Shown here: in pieces, positions 51,392 to 60,270 of the stretch
Numbering within the stretch: position 1 is the first letter of the stretch
Layout: every line of letters starts with the position of its first letter
Assembly: GCA_031551125.1 (NCBI GenBank)
Contig: JAVBOB010000009.1
Coordinates: forward strand, 191,715-255,714
Length of the DNA stretch: 64,000 bases
Direction: 5' to 3'
Source: JAIRNF01 sp031551125
GTDB taxonomy: Bacteria > Bacteroidota > Bacteroidia > Bacteroidales > UBA932
The notes under the pieces: model-generated
What the model saw: the letters and a program-made list of their open reading frames with translations, nothing else
Database searches by the model: none
What the model was told of the DNA's origin: nothing
Position numbers and translations under genes: made by a program

Positions 51392-52138
51392 TTATCTACT
51401 TTGAGGCGGAAAGTTTTTTAAAAAATCGTAGTATTCATTTTTTGAGCCAAGGAAGGTAAATACCTCCCCAATTGTGTAGAGGTTGTTTGGGTCAAGTACT
51501 CTTGGAGCTAACCTTTTAGCCCAGCTTAACCTTTTATCGTCAGAAGAAAAAGGGCGTAGTAGCTGTTTAACCTGCTCGGTATAGTAAAAGCAGTATTCCG
51601 CTGAGGCGTTCATAATTTGATCTTTTTCGCTATCAAAGTTAGCTCTTGTCAACGCTGTTATCATTCTGTTTAGGTCGGCCTGGCTTATGGCTTCAGGCAT
51701 TGGTTGCCTTCCGTAATGTTGTGGTGCTGTTCTTCCGTTGTAGCTGTAATCTCGTCCGGCTGCAATAAGCAATATGCTGTTTCTATCTATTGTAGCATGG
51801 CTTGTAAAGCGGCCACGGTCATCAATATCACAGCATAGCCGTTGTTCCTGATCAATGCAAACAACTTGTTGGTTAACGGGAACAGCACGACCTCGTCGTT
51901 GAGAACTCTTTAATATTAACGAGTATTCTCCGGGAAGGAGATTGCTGAATATAACGCTCCCTGTAAATGTTTCTTCAAATGTTTGAGGACCTCTTAGCTC
52001 TACCGTAAGCACTTTCCCCCCAAAAGTGTTAATCTGAAGGCTACCCGATTTAACGGCTACCTGAGCAAAGCTGTTGGTTGAGCAGAATACTAATAATCCG
52101 CTAAGTAAAGAGATTAAGAAAAACGTTCTTATTTTCAT
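51392..52138 (-). CDS. Secreted DUF4476-domain protein
   Basis: 248 residues with a signal peptide (FFLISLLSGLLVFCSTNSFA, cleavage near 25). The middle (about 35-110) looks like a beta-sandwich with LPGEYSLILKSS. The C-terminal 95 residues match DUF4476: FDSEKDQIMNASAEYCFYYT, then VKQLLRPFSSDDKRLSWAKR and DPNNLYTIGEVFTFLGSKNE. Function unknown; typical of Bacteroidota envelopes. It lies downstream of adk after 144 nt and has its own terminator. Confidence 0.8.
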   Translation of the reverse strand: MKIRTFFLISLLSGLLVFCSTNSFAQVAVKSGSLQINTFGGKVLTVELRGPQTFEETFTGSVIFSNLLPGEYSLILKSSQRRGRAVPVNQQVVCIDQEQRLCCDIDDRGRFTSHATIDRNSILLIAAGRDYSYNGRTAPQHYGRQPMPEAISQADLNRMITALTRANFDSEKDQIMNASAEYCFYYTEQVKQLLRPFSSDDKRLSWAKRLAPRVLDPNNLYTIGEVFTFLGSKNEYYDFLKNFPPQSR

Positions 52139-52282
52139 AGGGGTAGTGTTTTATGTTATGATTAGGGTATAACAATAAGCATGCCATTCACAAAATCTAA
52201 TTTTGGGAGTAAAAGTAAAAAGGCGATGTTGGGAGCTTGCATTCTTCCTTATACGGAATATCCATTTGGCATGCAGCTAACG

Positions 52283-52870
52283 CTAATGTTTCTCTTTTTG
52301 GAAAGCCTCAAGAATGCTGACGATTTCATTAAAAGTGCCGTCAATGGTATTTACTCCATTAATGGCTTTGTGTTTCTTCCTGCCTTTATAATGATTTTCT
52401 ACAATGGCGGTTTGCCGATTGTAGGTGTCTATTCGGTTACGAATAATCTCTTCGCTTTGGTCGTCGGTTCTTCCCGATATTTCTCCACGCTTCAGAATAC
52501 GCTCTATAATTACTTGGTCATTTACTACAAGAGAAATCATTACGTCAATATCCACCCCAAGCTGCTGAAGCATTTCGTCCAGCTTTTGAGCTTGAACGGT
52601 AGTGCGTGGAAACCCGTCAAAAATAAATCCGTTGCCGTTAGCGTTATTTTTTATTTTCTCACGAATTATTTCAATAACCACCTCGTCAGGAACCAATTCT
52701 CCCTTATCAATAAGGGCTTTAGCTTCTATTCCTATCGGCGTTTTACGGGCAATTTCGTCTCGTAACAAATCTCCGGTTGATAGATGTACCAATCCGTACT
52801 TTTCAATCAGCTTTTCGGCTTGTGTGCCTTTTCCTGCGCCCGGAGGTCCAAATAGAATTATGTTTAACAT
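52283..52870 (-). CDS. adk: Adenylate kinase
   Basis: 195 residues. It interconverts AMP+ATP and 2 ADP. P-loop ILFGPPGAGKGTQAEKL at about 5-21, VHLSTGDLLRDEI for the AMP site, and FDGFPRTTVQAQKLDEM. The LID (about 125-140) is the short, zinc-free form: KRGEISGRTDDQSEE. In many bacteria adk sits in the spc operon next to secY; here it is paired with hpt instead. Confidence 0.97.
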   Translation of the reverse strand: MLNIILFGPPGAGKGTQAEKLIEKYGLVHLSTGDLLRDEIARKTPIGIEAKALIDKGELVPDEVVIEIIREKIKNNANGNGFIFDGFPRTTVQAQKLDEMLQQLGVDIDVMISLVVNDQVIIERILKRGEISGRTDDQSEEIIRNRIDTYNRQTAIVENHYKGRKKHKAINGVNTIDGTFNEIVSILEAFQKEKH

Positions 52871-52882
52871 ACCGCTCAGAAT

Positions 52883-53428
52883 TTATTCGGGTTCAACAAG
52901 GGTATAAATGTCCTTGAGGTTGCGTCCCAACTCGTTATAATCAAGACCATAGCCAACAATAAAATCGTTAGGGATAGCTATTCCGTAGTAATCAATCGTT
53001 AAATCTTTCTTGTAGGCGTCGGGTTTATAAAGTAAAGTTGCGACTTTTACTGTTGCCGGATTTTTTTCCTTAAGTAGCTTTACCAACACTTCAAGCGTAT
53101 TCCCGGAATCTACAATATCTTCTACTACAATTACCGTTCTCCCTTCAATACTTCCGTTAAGACCTATCAGCTGGCGTACATTCCCACTCGTACAAACACC
53201 GTCATACGATGAAAGTTTAATGAACGAAACTTCGCAGGTAAAATTTACATTCTTGAGTAAATCGGAAGTAAACATAAATGAACCGTTAAGGACACTTAGA
53301 AACAAAGGCTTATCAATGCCCTTCATGTCTTCATTCAGCCGTTCCGATACCTGTTCTACCGCGTGTAGAATTCTTTCTTCGGGTATGGAAATTCTGAAAA
53401 CTTTATCGTGTAGCTTAACTTGTGCCAT
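52883..53428 (-). CDS. hpt: Hypoxanthine phosphoribosyltransferase
   Basis: 181 residues from the ATG at 53428 (MAQVKLHDKVF). A TTG at 53455 would add nine residues and is unlikely. Purine salvage enzyme using PRPP. The PRPP-binding loop is VIVVEDIVDSGNTLEVLVKL. Also seen are FLSVLNGSFMFTSDLLKNV near the start and IPNDFIVGYGLDYNELGRNL near the end. 12 nt upstream of adk, so both are cotranscribed. Confidence 0.95.
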   Translation of the reverse strand: MAQVKLHDKVFRISIPEERILHAVEQVSERLNEDMKGIDKPLFLSVLNGSFMFTSDLLKNVNFTCEVSFIKLSSYDGVCTSGNVRQLIGLNGSIEGRTVIVVEDIVDSGNTLEVLVKLLKEKNPATVKVATLLYKPDAYKKDLTIDYYGIAIPNDFIVGYGLDYNELGRNLKDIYTLVEPE

Positions 53429-53575
53429 TTGGTTATTTATTTTGCGAGGGCTCAATAAAAAAACGAAAATAGCATTATTTTTGTTTTGTTATTGTTTTTG
53501 ACGTAATATTATTGCAGAAATGGCTGTAAAACAAAAGAACTTTATTATGGAACATTCTAATAAACAAAATGTAAC

Positions 53576-54085
53576 ATGCAAGCACAGGTAAGTATTATTA
53601 TGGGCAGTACTTCCGACCTTCCGGTGATGGAGGAAGCCGCAAAGTTTTTAGACGAAATGCAGATCCCGTTTGAGATAAACGCTCTTTCGGCTCATCGTGT
53701 CCCCGAAATGGTGATGAACTTTGCAAAAAGTGCACACGATAGGGGAATAAAGGTAATTATTGCAGGAGCAGGAGGGGCTGCTCACTTACCCGGGGTAATT
53801 GCTGCATTTACACCTATTCCTGTTATTGGAGTGCCCATTAAGTCATCAAACTCTATTGACGGATGGGATTCCATTCTGTCTATTCTGCAAATGCCTGCGG
53901 GAATCCCGGTTGCTACCGTGGCGCTTGATGGTGCTCGTAATGCGGCTATACTTGCCGCCCAAATGCTGGCAACGGGTAACGATGAGCTATTTAAAAAGCT
54001 GGTTGCCTTTAAAGCCGATTTGGCAAAGAAGATAGCAAAGGCAAACGAAGATTTGAATAAGGTGTCTTATAAGTTTAAGGTTTAA
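53576..54085 (+). CDS. purE: N5-carboxyaminoimidazole ribonucleotide mutase (class I PurE)
   Basis: 169 residues. It converts N5-CAIR to CAIR in purine synthesis. Blocks: IIMGSTSDLPVMEEAAKFLD (7-26), NALSAHRVPEMVMNFAKSA with the catalytic His, IIAGAGGAAHLPGVIAAFTP and VIGVPIKSSNSIDGWDSILS. Class I PurE needs PurK, which is not nearby. Transcribed divergently from hpt-adk, placing de novo and salvage purine genes side by side. Confidence 0.96.
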   Translation: MQAQVSIIMGSTSDLPVMEEAAKFLDEMQIPFEINALSAHRVPEMVMNFAKSAHDRGIKVIIAGAGGAAHLPGVIAAFTPIPVIGVPIKSSNSIDGWDSILSILQMPAGIPVATVALDGARNAAILAAQMLATGNDELFKKLVAFKADLAKKIAKANEDLNKVSYKFKV

Positions 54086-54109
54086 TTTCTCGGGCTATCA
54101 AAAAGGTAC

Positions 54110-54132
54110 GTCATTGCTAGCGAAGCAATCTG
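54110..54132. repeat. Half copy of the CGTCATTGCGAG palindrome (E3)
   Basis: ACGTCATTGCTAGCGAAGCA, then ATCTGTTCTATTTAG, matches one arm plus the loop edge of the element at 34485. No second arm here. Confidence 0.6.
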
Positions 54133-54167
54133 TTCTATTTAGATATATTTCTGCTTATTAATGAATG

Positions 54168-54375
54168 AATAGATAGTCCGCGAAGCGGGCAAATATGCAT
54201 AACCCCGTATGAAATGCGGGGAGTTAGAGAAGTAGATGCTATTACGCGCGGAGCACCATTCGTTTTTCATCGAACGAATGGTGCTCCGCGCGTAATGTAG
54301 ATGGGCATAGTCGCTTCTGTGTGTTTGCTCACGGTTATTCATATTTAGTCCCTTCGGGACATTCTGACTAGCACA
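54168..54375. repeat. Large nested palindrome, copy A3
   Basis: Starts GTCCGCGAAGCGGGC, then AACCCCGTATGAAATGCGGG. The central stem is a perfect 24-bp inverted repeat (54241-54264 against 54273-54296) built on ACGCGCGGAGCACC, with an 8-nt loop. TAGTCCCTTCGGGAC closes the outer end. It lies between purE and argH, 88 nt past the argH stop, and fills a 377-base gap. Confidence 0.85.
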
Positions 54376-54462
54376 TGTTTGTAGCACGTACTCTGAGCTG
54401 TTTTAACTACTTACCCGTAAAATCCCTTAGAGGGTGGGGCAGATAAAGAATAATATAGATAT

Positions 54463-55761
54463 TCAAACCCTTATAATTCTTTCTAACACCTTCCGCATTT
54501 TTTCTTTGATTTCGGCGGTACACAGATTACCTATACTTCCTTCATGCGTATGGTTTAGCTCCTTGTTGGGCTTATAAGTCCCCTGTTGTACTTGTTCTCC
54601 TATTTGCTTATAGGCATCTCGAAAAGGTACTCCCGATAAAACAAGCCGATTTACATCCTCAACCGTGAAGAGGTAATCATACCGCTCATCATCCAGTATA
54701 TGTTCGTTAACCCTAATGTGTTGTAGCATGAAAGTCGTCATTTGCAGGCAGTCTTTCAGCTCATCGATAGCAGGGAAAACAAGCTCCTTTAGCAGCTGAA
54801 AATCGCGATGGTAACCTGTTGGAAGGTTGGTTGTCAGCAGCATTAGCTCATTTGGTAACCCTTGTAGCTTATTACATTTAGCTCGAATCAGCTCACATAC
54901 ATCAGGGTTTTTCTTGTGCGGCATAATACTTGAACCGGTTGTCAGCTCATCTGGAAAAGAGATAAAGCCAAAATTTTGCCCCATATATAAGCAGCAGTCC
55001 ATAGCCAAACGGGCAACGGTTGAAGCGACAGCGCTTATGGCAAAGCTAAGCGAGCGCTCTGTTTTACCTCGTGAGAGCTGAGCTGCAACGGAGTTATGGT
55101 GCATGGTCTCAAATCCTAACAGCCGGGTGGTTATGTTGCGGTTAAGCGGGAAAGATGAGCCATAGCCTGCAGCCGAACCCAGCGGGTTTTGGTTTGCCAA
55201 ATGATAGGCGGCTTCCATGAGCAGCATATCATCTGCCAACGACTCGGCATAAGCGCCAAACCATAGCCCAAAGGACGATGGCATGGCTACCTGCATGTGC
55301 GTATAGCCGGGCATAAGTACTTGTTTATAGCGTTCGCTAAGAGTTATTAATTGTTCAAACAGCCCATTCACATGTTGAGAAATTTCCTGAAGTTCTGCAC
55401 GAAAGTATAGCTTCAGGTCAACCAGCACTTGGTCGTTGCGAGAGCGTCCGGCGTGTATTTTTTTTCCCACATCGCCTAGCTTACGGGTAAGCAGTAGCTC
55501 AACCTGAGAGTGTACATCCTCCACCCCGTCTTCTATTATAAACTTTCCGGAGCAAATGTCTTCGGTTATTTCGTTAAGCCCGGCAACCAACAAGTTCAGC
55601 TCATTCCTATTTAGTAGGCCTATACTTTCCAGCATGCGGATATGTGCTATTGAACCTTCAACATCATGTTTGGCTAGCCGAATATCCAGCTCCCTATCAC
55701 GACCTACGGTAAACCGTTCAACGGTTTTGTCGGCATCGTATCCCTTACTCCAAAGTTTCAT
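54463..55761 (-). CDS. argH: Argininosuccinate lyase
   Basis: 432 residues. It splits argininosuccinate into arginine and fumarate, the last pathway step. DVHSQVELLLTRKLGDVGKK (about 103-122), then HAGRSRNDQVLVDLKLY, VLMPGYTHMQVAMP (catalytic His), and the fumarase-superfamily signature TGSSIMPHKKNPDVCELI. Last gene of the minus-strand arginine operon, 70 nt after the ArgE-like gene. Confidence 0.96.
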   Translation of the reverse strand: MKLWSKGYDADKTVERFTVGRDRELDIRLAKHDVEGSIAHIRMLESIGLLNRNELNLLVAGLNEITEDICSGKFIIEDGVEDVHSQVELLLTRKLGDVGKKIHAGRSRNDQVLVDLKLYFRAELQEISQHVNGLFEQLITLSERYKQVLMPGYTHMQVAMPSSFGLWFGAYAESLADDMLLMEAAYHLANQNPLGSAAGYGSSFPLNRNITTRLLGFETMHHNSVAAQLSRGKTERSLSFAISAVASTVARLAMDCCLYMGQNFGFISFPDELTTGSSIMPHKKNPDVCELIRAKCNKLQGLPNELMLLTTNLPTGYHRDFQLLKELVFPAIDELKDCLQMTTFMLQHIRVNEHILDDERYDYLFTVEDVNRLVLSGVPFRDAYKQIGEQVQQGTYKPNKELNHTHEGSIGNLCTAEIKEKMRKVLERIIRV

Positions 55762-55800
55762 ATTCTATAGTTTGTTGTGTTGCAAATCCCAAAATTAATT

Positions 55801-55830
55801 TGTCATTGCGAACAAAGCGAAGCAATGACG
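55801..55830. repeat. Mini palindrome E4 in the argE-argH gap
   Basis: TGTCATTGCGAACAAAGCGA then AGCAATGACG: GTCATTGC and GCAATGAC arms with a 12-nt centre. It ends 1 nt from the argE stop codon. Confidence 0.75.
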
Positions 55831-55831
55831 G

Positions 55832-56896
55832 TTATATTTTATTTGTATTCAATGTTTTTAAGAAACGAACGTATCCGTCAATTCCCTGCTTTATTTCATC
55901 AATATATACGTACTCATCAGCGGTGTGTGAGCGGGCGGAATCGCCGGGACCCATTTTTAATGAGGGAACAGGTATGCGTGTAATATCCGAGCTGGTAGGC
56001 GACACGTAGCAAGCTATGTTCAACTGCTGCGCCGTTTTTACCAATGGATGAGATTCTGCTATTGATGATGCTCTTAAATGTGTTGAGCGTGCTGTAACTT
56101 CACAACCAACATGTTCTTGAATAACCTGTAAAATTTCCTCATTCCGGTAACAATCTGTTGGACGAACATCTACTACAAATCGGCATTCTGAGGGTATTAC
56201 GTTATGCTGTGTACCGGCCTGTACCTGTGTTACAGTCATCTTTACATCACCCATTAGCGCTGATTTCTTGGGAAAACAAAATGCGCGAAACCATTGCATA
56301 TCATCCATTGCGTGATGAATAGCATTATCTCCCTCGCTGCGTGCTGCATGTCCCGATACTCCTTTTGCAATACAGTCAAGCACCATTAACCCACGCTCGG
56401 CAACGGCGGCTTGCATTTTTGTGGGTTCACCAACAATGGCAAAATCTATCTTTGGCAGCTCATTCCATAGTGCAGCTATTCCGTTAGTGCTCACTCGTTC
56501 TTCTTCTGCCGTTATAGCGAGCACCATATTGAAAGGAAGTTGTTCTTTTGATAAAATGGCAAAAGCATGTGTCAGTGAAACTACCGATGCTCCGGCATCA
56601 TTACTTCCCAGCCCATACAGCTTCCCATCTTCAACCGTTGGTTCAAATGGATTGCGTGTATAGTCGGGTGATGGGGAAACCGTATCATGGTGAGAGTTTA
56701 ACAGCAATGTAGGCTTAGCCTTGTCAAAGCCTTCTGTTTGCGCCCATACGTTGTTTTTATATCGTTTAGGCTTTAGCCCAAGCTGCTGCATGTGGTCAAA
56801 AATCAGCTCTGCCGTTTTATCCTCTTCTGTTGATAAAGATGGCGTGCTGATTAGCGTCTTCAATAAGTCTAAGGCTTGTGAGTATATGTTGCTCAT
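55832..56896 (-). CDS. argE: ArgE-type M20 deacylase (N-acyl-ornithine/citrulline)
   Basis: 354 residues. Zinc-dependent M20 family. Metal-binding LLLNSHHDTVSPS (about 71-83), GSNDAGASVVSL (Asp), AITAEEERVSTNG (catalytic Glu pair) and VGEPTKMQAAVAERG. The dimerisation domain is at about 170-275. In an ArgF' pathway it removes the acyl group from N-acylcitrulline after the carbamoyl transfer. Given the succinyl-type ArgF', the substrate is predicted to be N-succinylcitrulline. Confidence 0.88.
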   Translation of the reverse strand: MSNIYSQALDLLKTLISTPSLSTEEDKTAELIFDHMQQLGLKPKRYKNNVWAQTEGFDKAKPTLLLNSHHDTVSPSPDYTRNPFEPTVEDGKLYGLGSNDAGASVVSLTHAFAILSKEQLPFNMVLAITAEEERVSTNGIAALWNELPKIDFAIVGEPTKMQAAVAERGLMVLDCIAKGVSGHAARSEGDNAIHHAMDDMQWFRAFCFPKKSALMGDVKMTVTQVQAGTQHNVIPSECRFVVDVRPTDCYRNEEILQVIQEHVGCEVTARSTHLRASSIAESHPLVKTAQQLNIACYVSPTSSDITRIPVPSLKMGPGDSARSHTADEYVYIDEIKQGIDGYVRFLKTLNTNKI

Positions 56897-56941
56897 TATA
56901 GTAAGATGTTATTTCAATGCTTTAACTCAAGTTGCTGTTTA

Positions 56942-57040
56942 TTACCCCCAACCCCTGAAGGGGGCTTTAGTCTCTGCAAATGACTTCTAAGAGTTCAACT
57001 TTGCAGTAGTCGGGTTCCCCCTTTAGGGGGTTAGGGGGCC
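56942..57040. repeat. CCCCCTAAAGGGGG palindrome F2, overlapping the argB stop
   Basis: TTACCCCCAACCCCTGAAGG at the left and CCCCCTTTAGGGGGTTAGGG at the right. Interior TGCAAATGACTTC and TTTGCAG match F1. The TAA of argB (57025-57023) lies inside the right arm, so the last four or five codons of argB come from this element. To its left, AACTCAAGTTGCTG (56927) is a fragment of the B family. Confidence 0.85.
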
Positions 57041-57802
57041 TACCTTCGTTCCAACATCATTACCCAAATTTTGAGCATGCTTGATTACTACCTCCGATAC
57101 GCCTGCATCAATTGCTTTAAACGCGCTATCCAGCTTCGGTATCATACCTTTTGAAATAGTTCCTTGCTGCTTCATTTCTTGGCAGCTTACCGGATTGATA
57201 GTTTTGATATACGAGCTATCATCGTTAGGGTCGGACAACACTCCGTTCTTCTCGAAGCAAAACACTAAACGTGTAGGCTGAATGGAGGCTAAAGCAACAG
57301 CTAAAGATGAGGCTATACCATCCGCATTACTATTTAGAAGCGTTCCTTCCCCGTCATGCGTAATAGAGCAAAATACGGGTGTGAGCCCTCCTTCCAGCAA
57401 ACGTTGTATGGTTGTACTTGGTATTTGATTGGAAGAAACATCACCAACAAAACCAAAATTAACAGGCTTAGGTGAACGACGAACGGATGGAATAAGGTTA
57501 GCATCGGCCCCTGATAATCCTATGGCGTTGCAGCCTATGGCTTGTAGCTGTGCTACAATTGTTTTGTTTATCCATCCGGCGTAAACCATAGTGGTAACTT
57601 GTAGGGTTTCGGTATCGGTTACGCGCCGTCCGTCAATCATTTGAGTGGGTATGCCCAACTTTTCCGAAAGGCGAGTGGCAAGCTTACCTCCACCATGTAC
57701 AAGTATTTTGGGTTCATTAATCGCAGCGAAGTTTTTTAAAAATGAGATTAGCTCCTTCTCATTATCAATCACGTTGCCACCTATTTTTATTACGTTTAGC
57801 AT
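57023..57802 (-). CDS. argB: N-acetylglutamate kinase family (ArgB), probably N-succinylglutamate kinase
   Basis: 259 residues. It phosphorylates the gamma-carboxylate of N-acylglutamate. IKIGGNVIDNEKELISFLKN at the start, VHGGGKLATRLSEKLGI (about 35-51), GLSGADANLIPSV and NSNADGIASSLAVAL are amino-acid-kinase signatures. No N-terminal arginine-sensing helix, so probably not feedback inhibited in the hexameric way. The C-terminus should end at about GTKV; the extra GPLTP and the stop are supplied by a repeat. Confidence 0.93.
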   Translation of the reverse strand: MLNVIKIGGNVIDNEKELISFLKNFAAINEPKILVHGGGKLATRLSEKLGIPTQMIDGRRVTDTETLQVTTMVYAGWINKTIVAQLQAIGCNAIGLSGADANLIPSVRRSPKPVNFGFVGDVSSNQIPSTTIQRLLEGGLTPVFCSITHDGEGTLLNSNADGIASSLAVALASIQPTRLVFCFEKNGVLSDPNDDSSYIKTINPVSCQEMKQQGTISKGMIPKLDSAFKAIDAGVSEVVIKHAQNLGNDVGTKVGPLTP

Positions 57803-57819
57803 AGCAAATGTTTATTTTT

Positions 57820-57889
57820 CGTCATTGCGAGCGGAGCAGTCTATAAAAAAGTAGAGATTGCTTCGGCAAAAAACGCCTCGCAATGACGC
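57820..57889. repeat. CGTCATTGCGAG palindrome E5 in the argF'-argB gap
   Basis: GTCATTGCGAGCGGAGCAGT (57821) faces CGCCTCGCAATGACG (57875-57889); interior AGAGATTGCTTCGGC. It ends 4 nt from the argF' stop. Confidence 0.82.
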
Positions 57890-57893
57890 GTAA

Positions 57894-58847
57894 TTAGATG
57901 TTTTCCAACATCCGTTTCAATACGGTTTGTGCTGATACCACGCGATTAGCAGCCTCCGGAATAACAATAGATTGGGGGCTTTCAATAACATCATCCGTTA
58001 CTATCATGTTGCGCCGAACGGGGAGGCAGTGCATAAAGTAGGCGTTGTTAGTCAGCTTCATTTTTTCCTCATCAACTGTCCAAGCCCTATCTGTACTCAG
58101 TATTTTTCCATAGTTGGAGTCTTGATAAGCCGACCAGTTTTTAGCGTAAATAAAATCGGCTCCTTCAAAAGCTTTTTGCTGGTTGTACTCTACCCTTGCG
58201 TTGCCCACAAATTGCTTGTTCAGCTCGTAACCTTCGGGATGAGTGATGACAAATTCGTAGTCAGTAGCATTCATCCATTCGGCAAACGAGTTGGGTACAG
58301 CCTGAGGTAGTGATTTTGGGTGAGGAGCCCACGTAAGCACCACTTTCGGGCGTTGAATTTTTTTATATTCTTCAATGGTTATTAAGTCGGCAAAGCTCTG
58401 TAATGGGTGGCGTGTTGCCGCCTCCATGCTGAACACAGGTTTTCCCGATAGCTTAATGAAGCTGTTTAATACCTCTTCGCCATAGTCAGCCTGTTTGCTT
58501 ACAAAATCTGCAAAAGAGCGTACGCCGATAATGTCGCAGTAGCAACCCATTACCGGAATAGCCTCTAAAATATGTTCGGGTTTATCACCGTCCATTATCA
58601 CGCCTCGTTCAGTTTCCAGCTTCCATGCACCTTGGTTTACATCGAGTACAATAACGTTCATGCCAAGATTCATGGCCGCTTTCTGCGTGCTTAGCCTTGT
58701 GCGAAGGCTGGAGTTAAAGAACACCATCAGCAAGGTCTTATTTTTACCCAGTTCGGTGTAGCTAAATGGATTTTTCTTTAGCTCAAAAGCCTCGTTGAGC
58801 GCACTGTTTAATGCCCCAATATCATGTACAGAAGTAAAATGTTTCAT
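57894..58847 (-). CDS. argF': N-succinyl-L-ornithine carbamoyltransferase (ArgF')
   Basis: 317 residues. It transfers carbamoyl phosphate to an N-acylated ornithine. FFNSSLRTRLST (43-54) is the carbamoyl-phosphate motif and HCLPVRRNMIV the C-terminal signature. Residue 90 is Pro, in GVIMDGDKPEHILEA. The B. fragilis succinylornithine enzyme has Pro90, while the Xanthomonas acetylornithine enzyme has Glu at this site. FSMEAATRHPLQSFADL and WAPHPKSLPQAVPNSFAEWM also follow the B. fragilis type. Hence N-succinylornithine is the predicted substrate. Confidence 0.93.
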   Translation of the reverse strand: MKHFTSVHDIGALNSALNEAFELKKNPFSYTELGKNKTLLMVFFNSSLRTRLSTQKAAMNLGMNVIVLDVNQGAWKLETERGVIMDGDKPEHILEAIPVMGCYCDIIGVRSFADFVSKQADYGEEVLNSFIKLSGKPVFSMEAATRHPLQSFADLITIEEYKKIQRPKVVLTWAPHPKSLPQAVPNSFAEWMNATDYEFVITHPEGYELNKQFVGNARVEYNQQKAFEGADFIYAKNWSAYQDSNYGKILSTDRAWTVDEEKMKLTNNAYFMHCLPVRRNMIVTDDVIESPQSIVIPEAANRVVSAQTVLKRMLENI

Positions 58848-58910
58848 GGTTTAAGGTTTTATATTTTCAATTAAAGTTATTTAATTACCTCAACTCCCTA
58901 AAAGGTTTTT

Positions 58911-59053
58911 TTTCAACACATAGATACATAGTACATATAGGTACACATAGTTTTCTCCTTTCTACACATGTAAATACATATATTTGGAGTTGAAGCATTA
59001 TAAATAATTACCTATGTGCTTCTTTGTGTTCTATGTGCCTATGTGGTAAAAAG
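58911..59053. repeat. CACATAGGTACATAG inverted repeat C2 in the argD-argF' gap
   Basis: The left arm holds CAACACATAGATACATAG and GGTACACATAG. The right arm holds CTATGTGCTTCTTTGTG and CTATGTGCCTATGTGG. The two are inverted relatives. It ends about 6 nt from the argD stop. Half copies at 4979 and 62746. Confidence 0.8.
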
Positions 59054-59057
59054 AGAT

Positions 59058-60191
59058 TTAAGAATGATTTGCTAAGCAATGTTTAAACGCATCTAAAAAT
59101 AGCTCTGTTTCCTTCATGCTAATACATAACGGTGGCAGCAACCGTATAGTATGTTTTCCTGATGAGCCTGTAAAAATGCGATGTTCAAATAGCAGCTTAT
59201 CTCGCAATTCAGCTGTAGGATATTGCATTTCTACTCCAAGCATTAAACCGCGTCCTCTTACTTCCTGAACGCCCGGTAAGGTTTCCAATTCGTCTTTCAG
59301 AAAATCGCCAACTTGTTTAGCATTTTTGATAAGTTCTTCCTGTTCCATCACTTCAGCAACGGCAATACCTGCGGCACAAGCCAAATGGTTTCCGCCAAAG
59401 GTTGTTCCCAGCCTATTTTTTACAGGTTTTATTTTTTCATCAATCAGTACGGCGGCCATAGGGAACCCGTTACCAATGCCTTTTGCGGTAGTAATAATAT
59501 CGGGGTGAATGCCGGAGCTTTGGTAGGCAAAATACGTTCCGGTACGTCCGCAGCCTGATTGTATTTCGTCGAGTATAAGTATCACGCCATGTTCTGTACA
59601 TAGTCTTCGTAACTCTTGCATGAAGTTCTTATTAGTTTCCCGTATTCCTCCAACACCTTGTATTCCCTCAATAATTACAGCAGCGTATTTGCCCTTTTCC
59701 AGCTCCGATTTGCATGCTTTAATATCGTTTAGTGAAACGAAACAAACGTTATCTGTTTGGTTAAAAGGTGCGCTGTAGCTTGGAATATCGGTTACGGCAA
59801 GCGCACCTGATGTACGTCCGTGAAAGGAGGCATGAAAAGTCAAGACTTTTTTCTTTCCGGTTTGGAAAGATGCCAGCTTCAACGCATTTTCATTGGCCTC
59901 TGCTCCCGAGTTGCATAGAAAAAGTTGGTAATCGTTGCAGCCGGAAAGTTCTCCAAATTTTTTTGCAAACTCTTTTTGTAAGCCGTTGTGTACGGCATTT
60001 GAGTAAAATCCTATCCTATCCAGCTGCTTATACAATTTTTCCACATAGTGGGGGTGGCTGTGCCCGATAGAAATGACGGCATGCCCTCCATAAAAGTCAA
60101 GGTACTGCTTTCCATCACTGTCATAAAGAGTACACCCCCTAGCCCATATAGGTTCTATACCATAGGTGTTATATACGTCAAATAGTTTCAT
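59058..60191 (-). CDS. argD: Acylornithine aminotransferase (ArgD)
   Basis: 377 residues, class III PLP aminotransferase. Substrate-channel and PLP blocks: YLDFYGGHAVISIGHSHPHY near 31-50, FLCNSGAEANENALKLA (about 91-107), FHGRTSGALAVTD, ILDEIQSGCGRTG, and the PLP lysine in TTAKGIGNGFPMAAV. It makes N-acylornithine from the semialdehyde. In this operon the natural substrate is probably the N-succinyl form. Confidence 0.94.
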   Translation of the reverse strand: MKLFDVYNTYGIEPIWARGCTLYDSDGKQYLDFYGGHAVISIGHSHPHYVEKLYKQLDRIGFYSNAVHNGLQKEFAKKFGELSGCNDYQLFLCNSGAEANENALKLASFQTGKKKVLTFHASFHGRTSGALAVTDIPSYSAPFNQTDNVCFVSLNDIKACKSELEKGKYAAVIIEGIQGVGGIRETNKNFMQELRRLCTEHGVILILDEIQSGCGRTGTYFAYQSSGIHPDIITTAKGIGNGFPMAAVLIDEKIKPVKNRLGTTFGGNHLACAAGIAVAEVMEQEELIKNAKQVGDFLKDELETLPGVQEVRGRGLMLGVEMQYPTAELRDKLLFEHRIFTGSSGKHTIRLLPPLCISMKETELFLDAFKHCLANHS

Positions 60192-60270
60192 AGATATAGA
60201 TGGTTATTATTTGTTTAAGTGTTATTGTTTGTTTTGATAATTCGAACTATTCCTTGTGAACTTTGCTTCG

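Noticed and set aside
52181..52765. 194-codon plus-strand frame
   Set aside because: Antisense shadow of adk, whose motifs are complete on the minus strand.
53547..53591. Short upstream open frame overlapping the purE start
   Set aside because: Fourteen codons in another frame with no supporting feature; likely chance.
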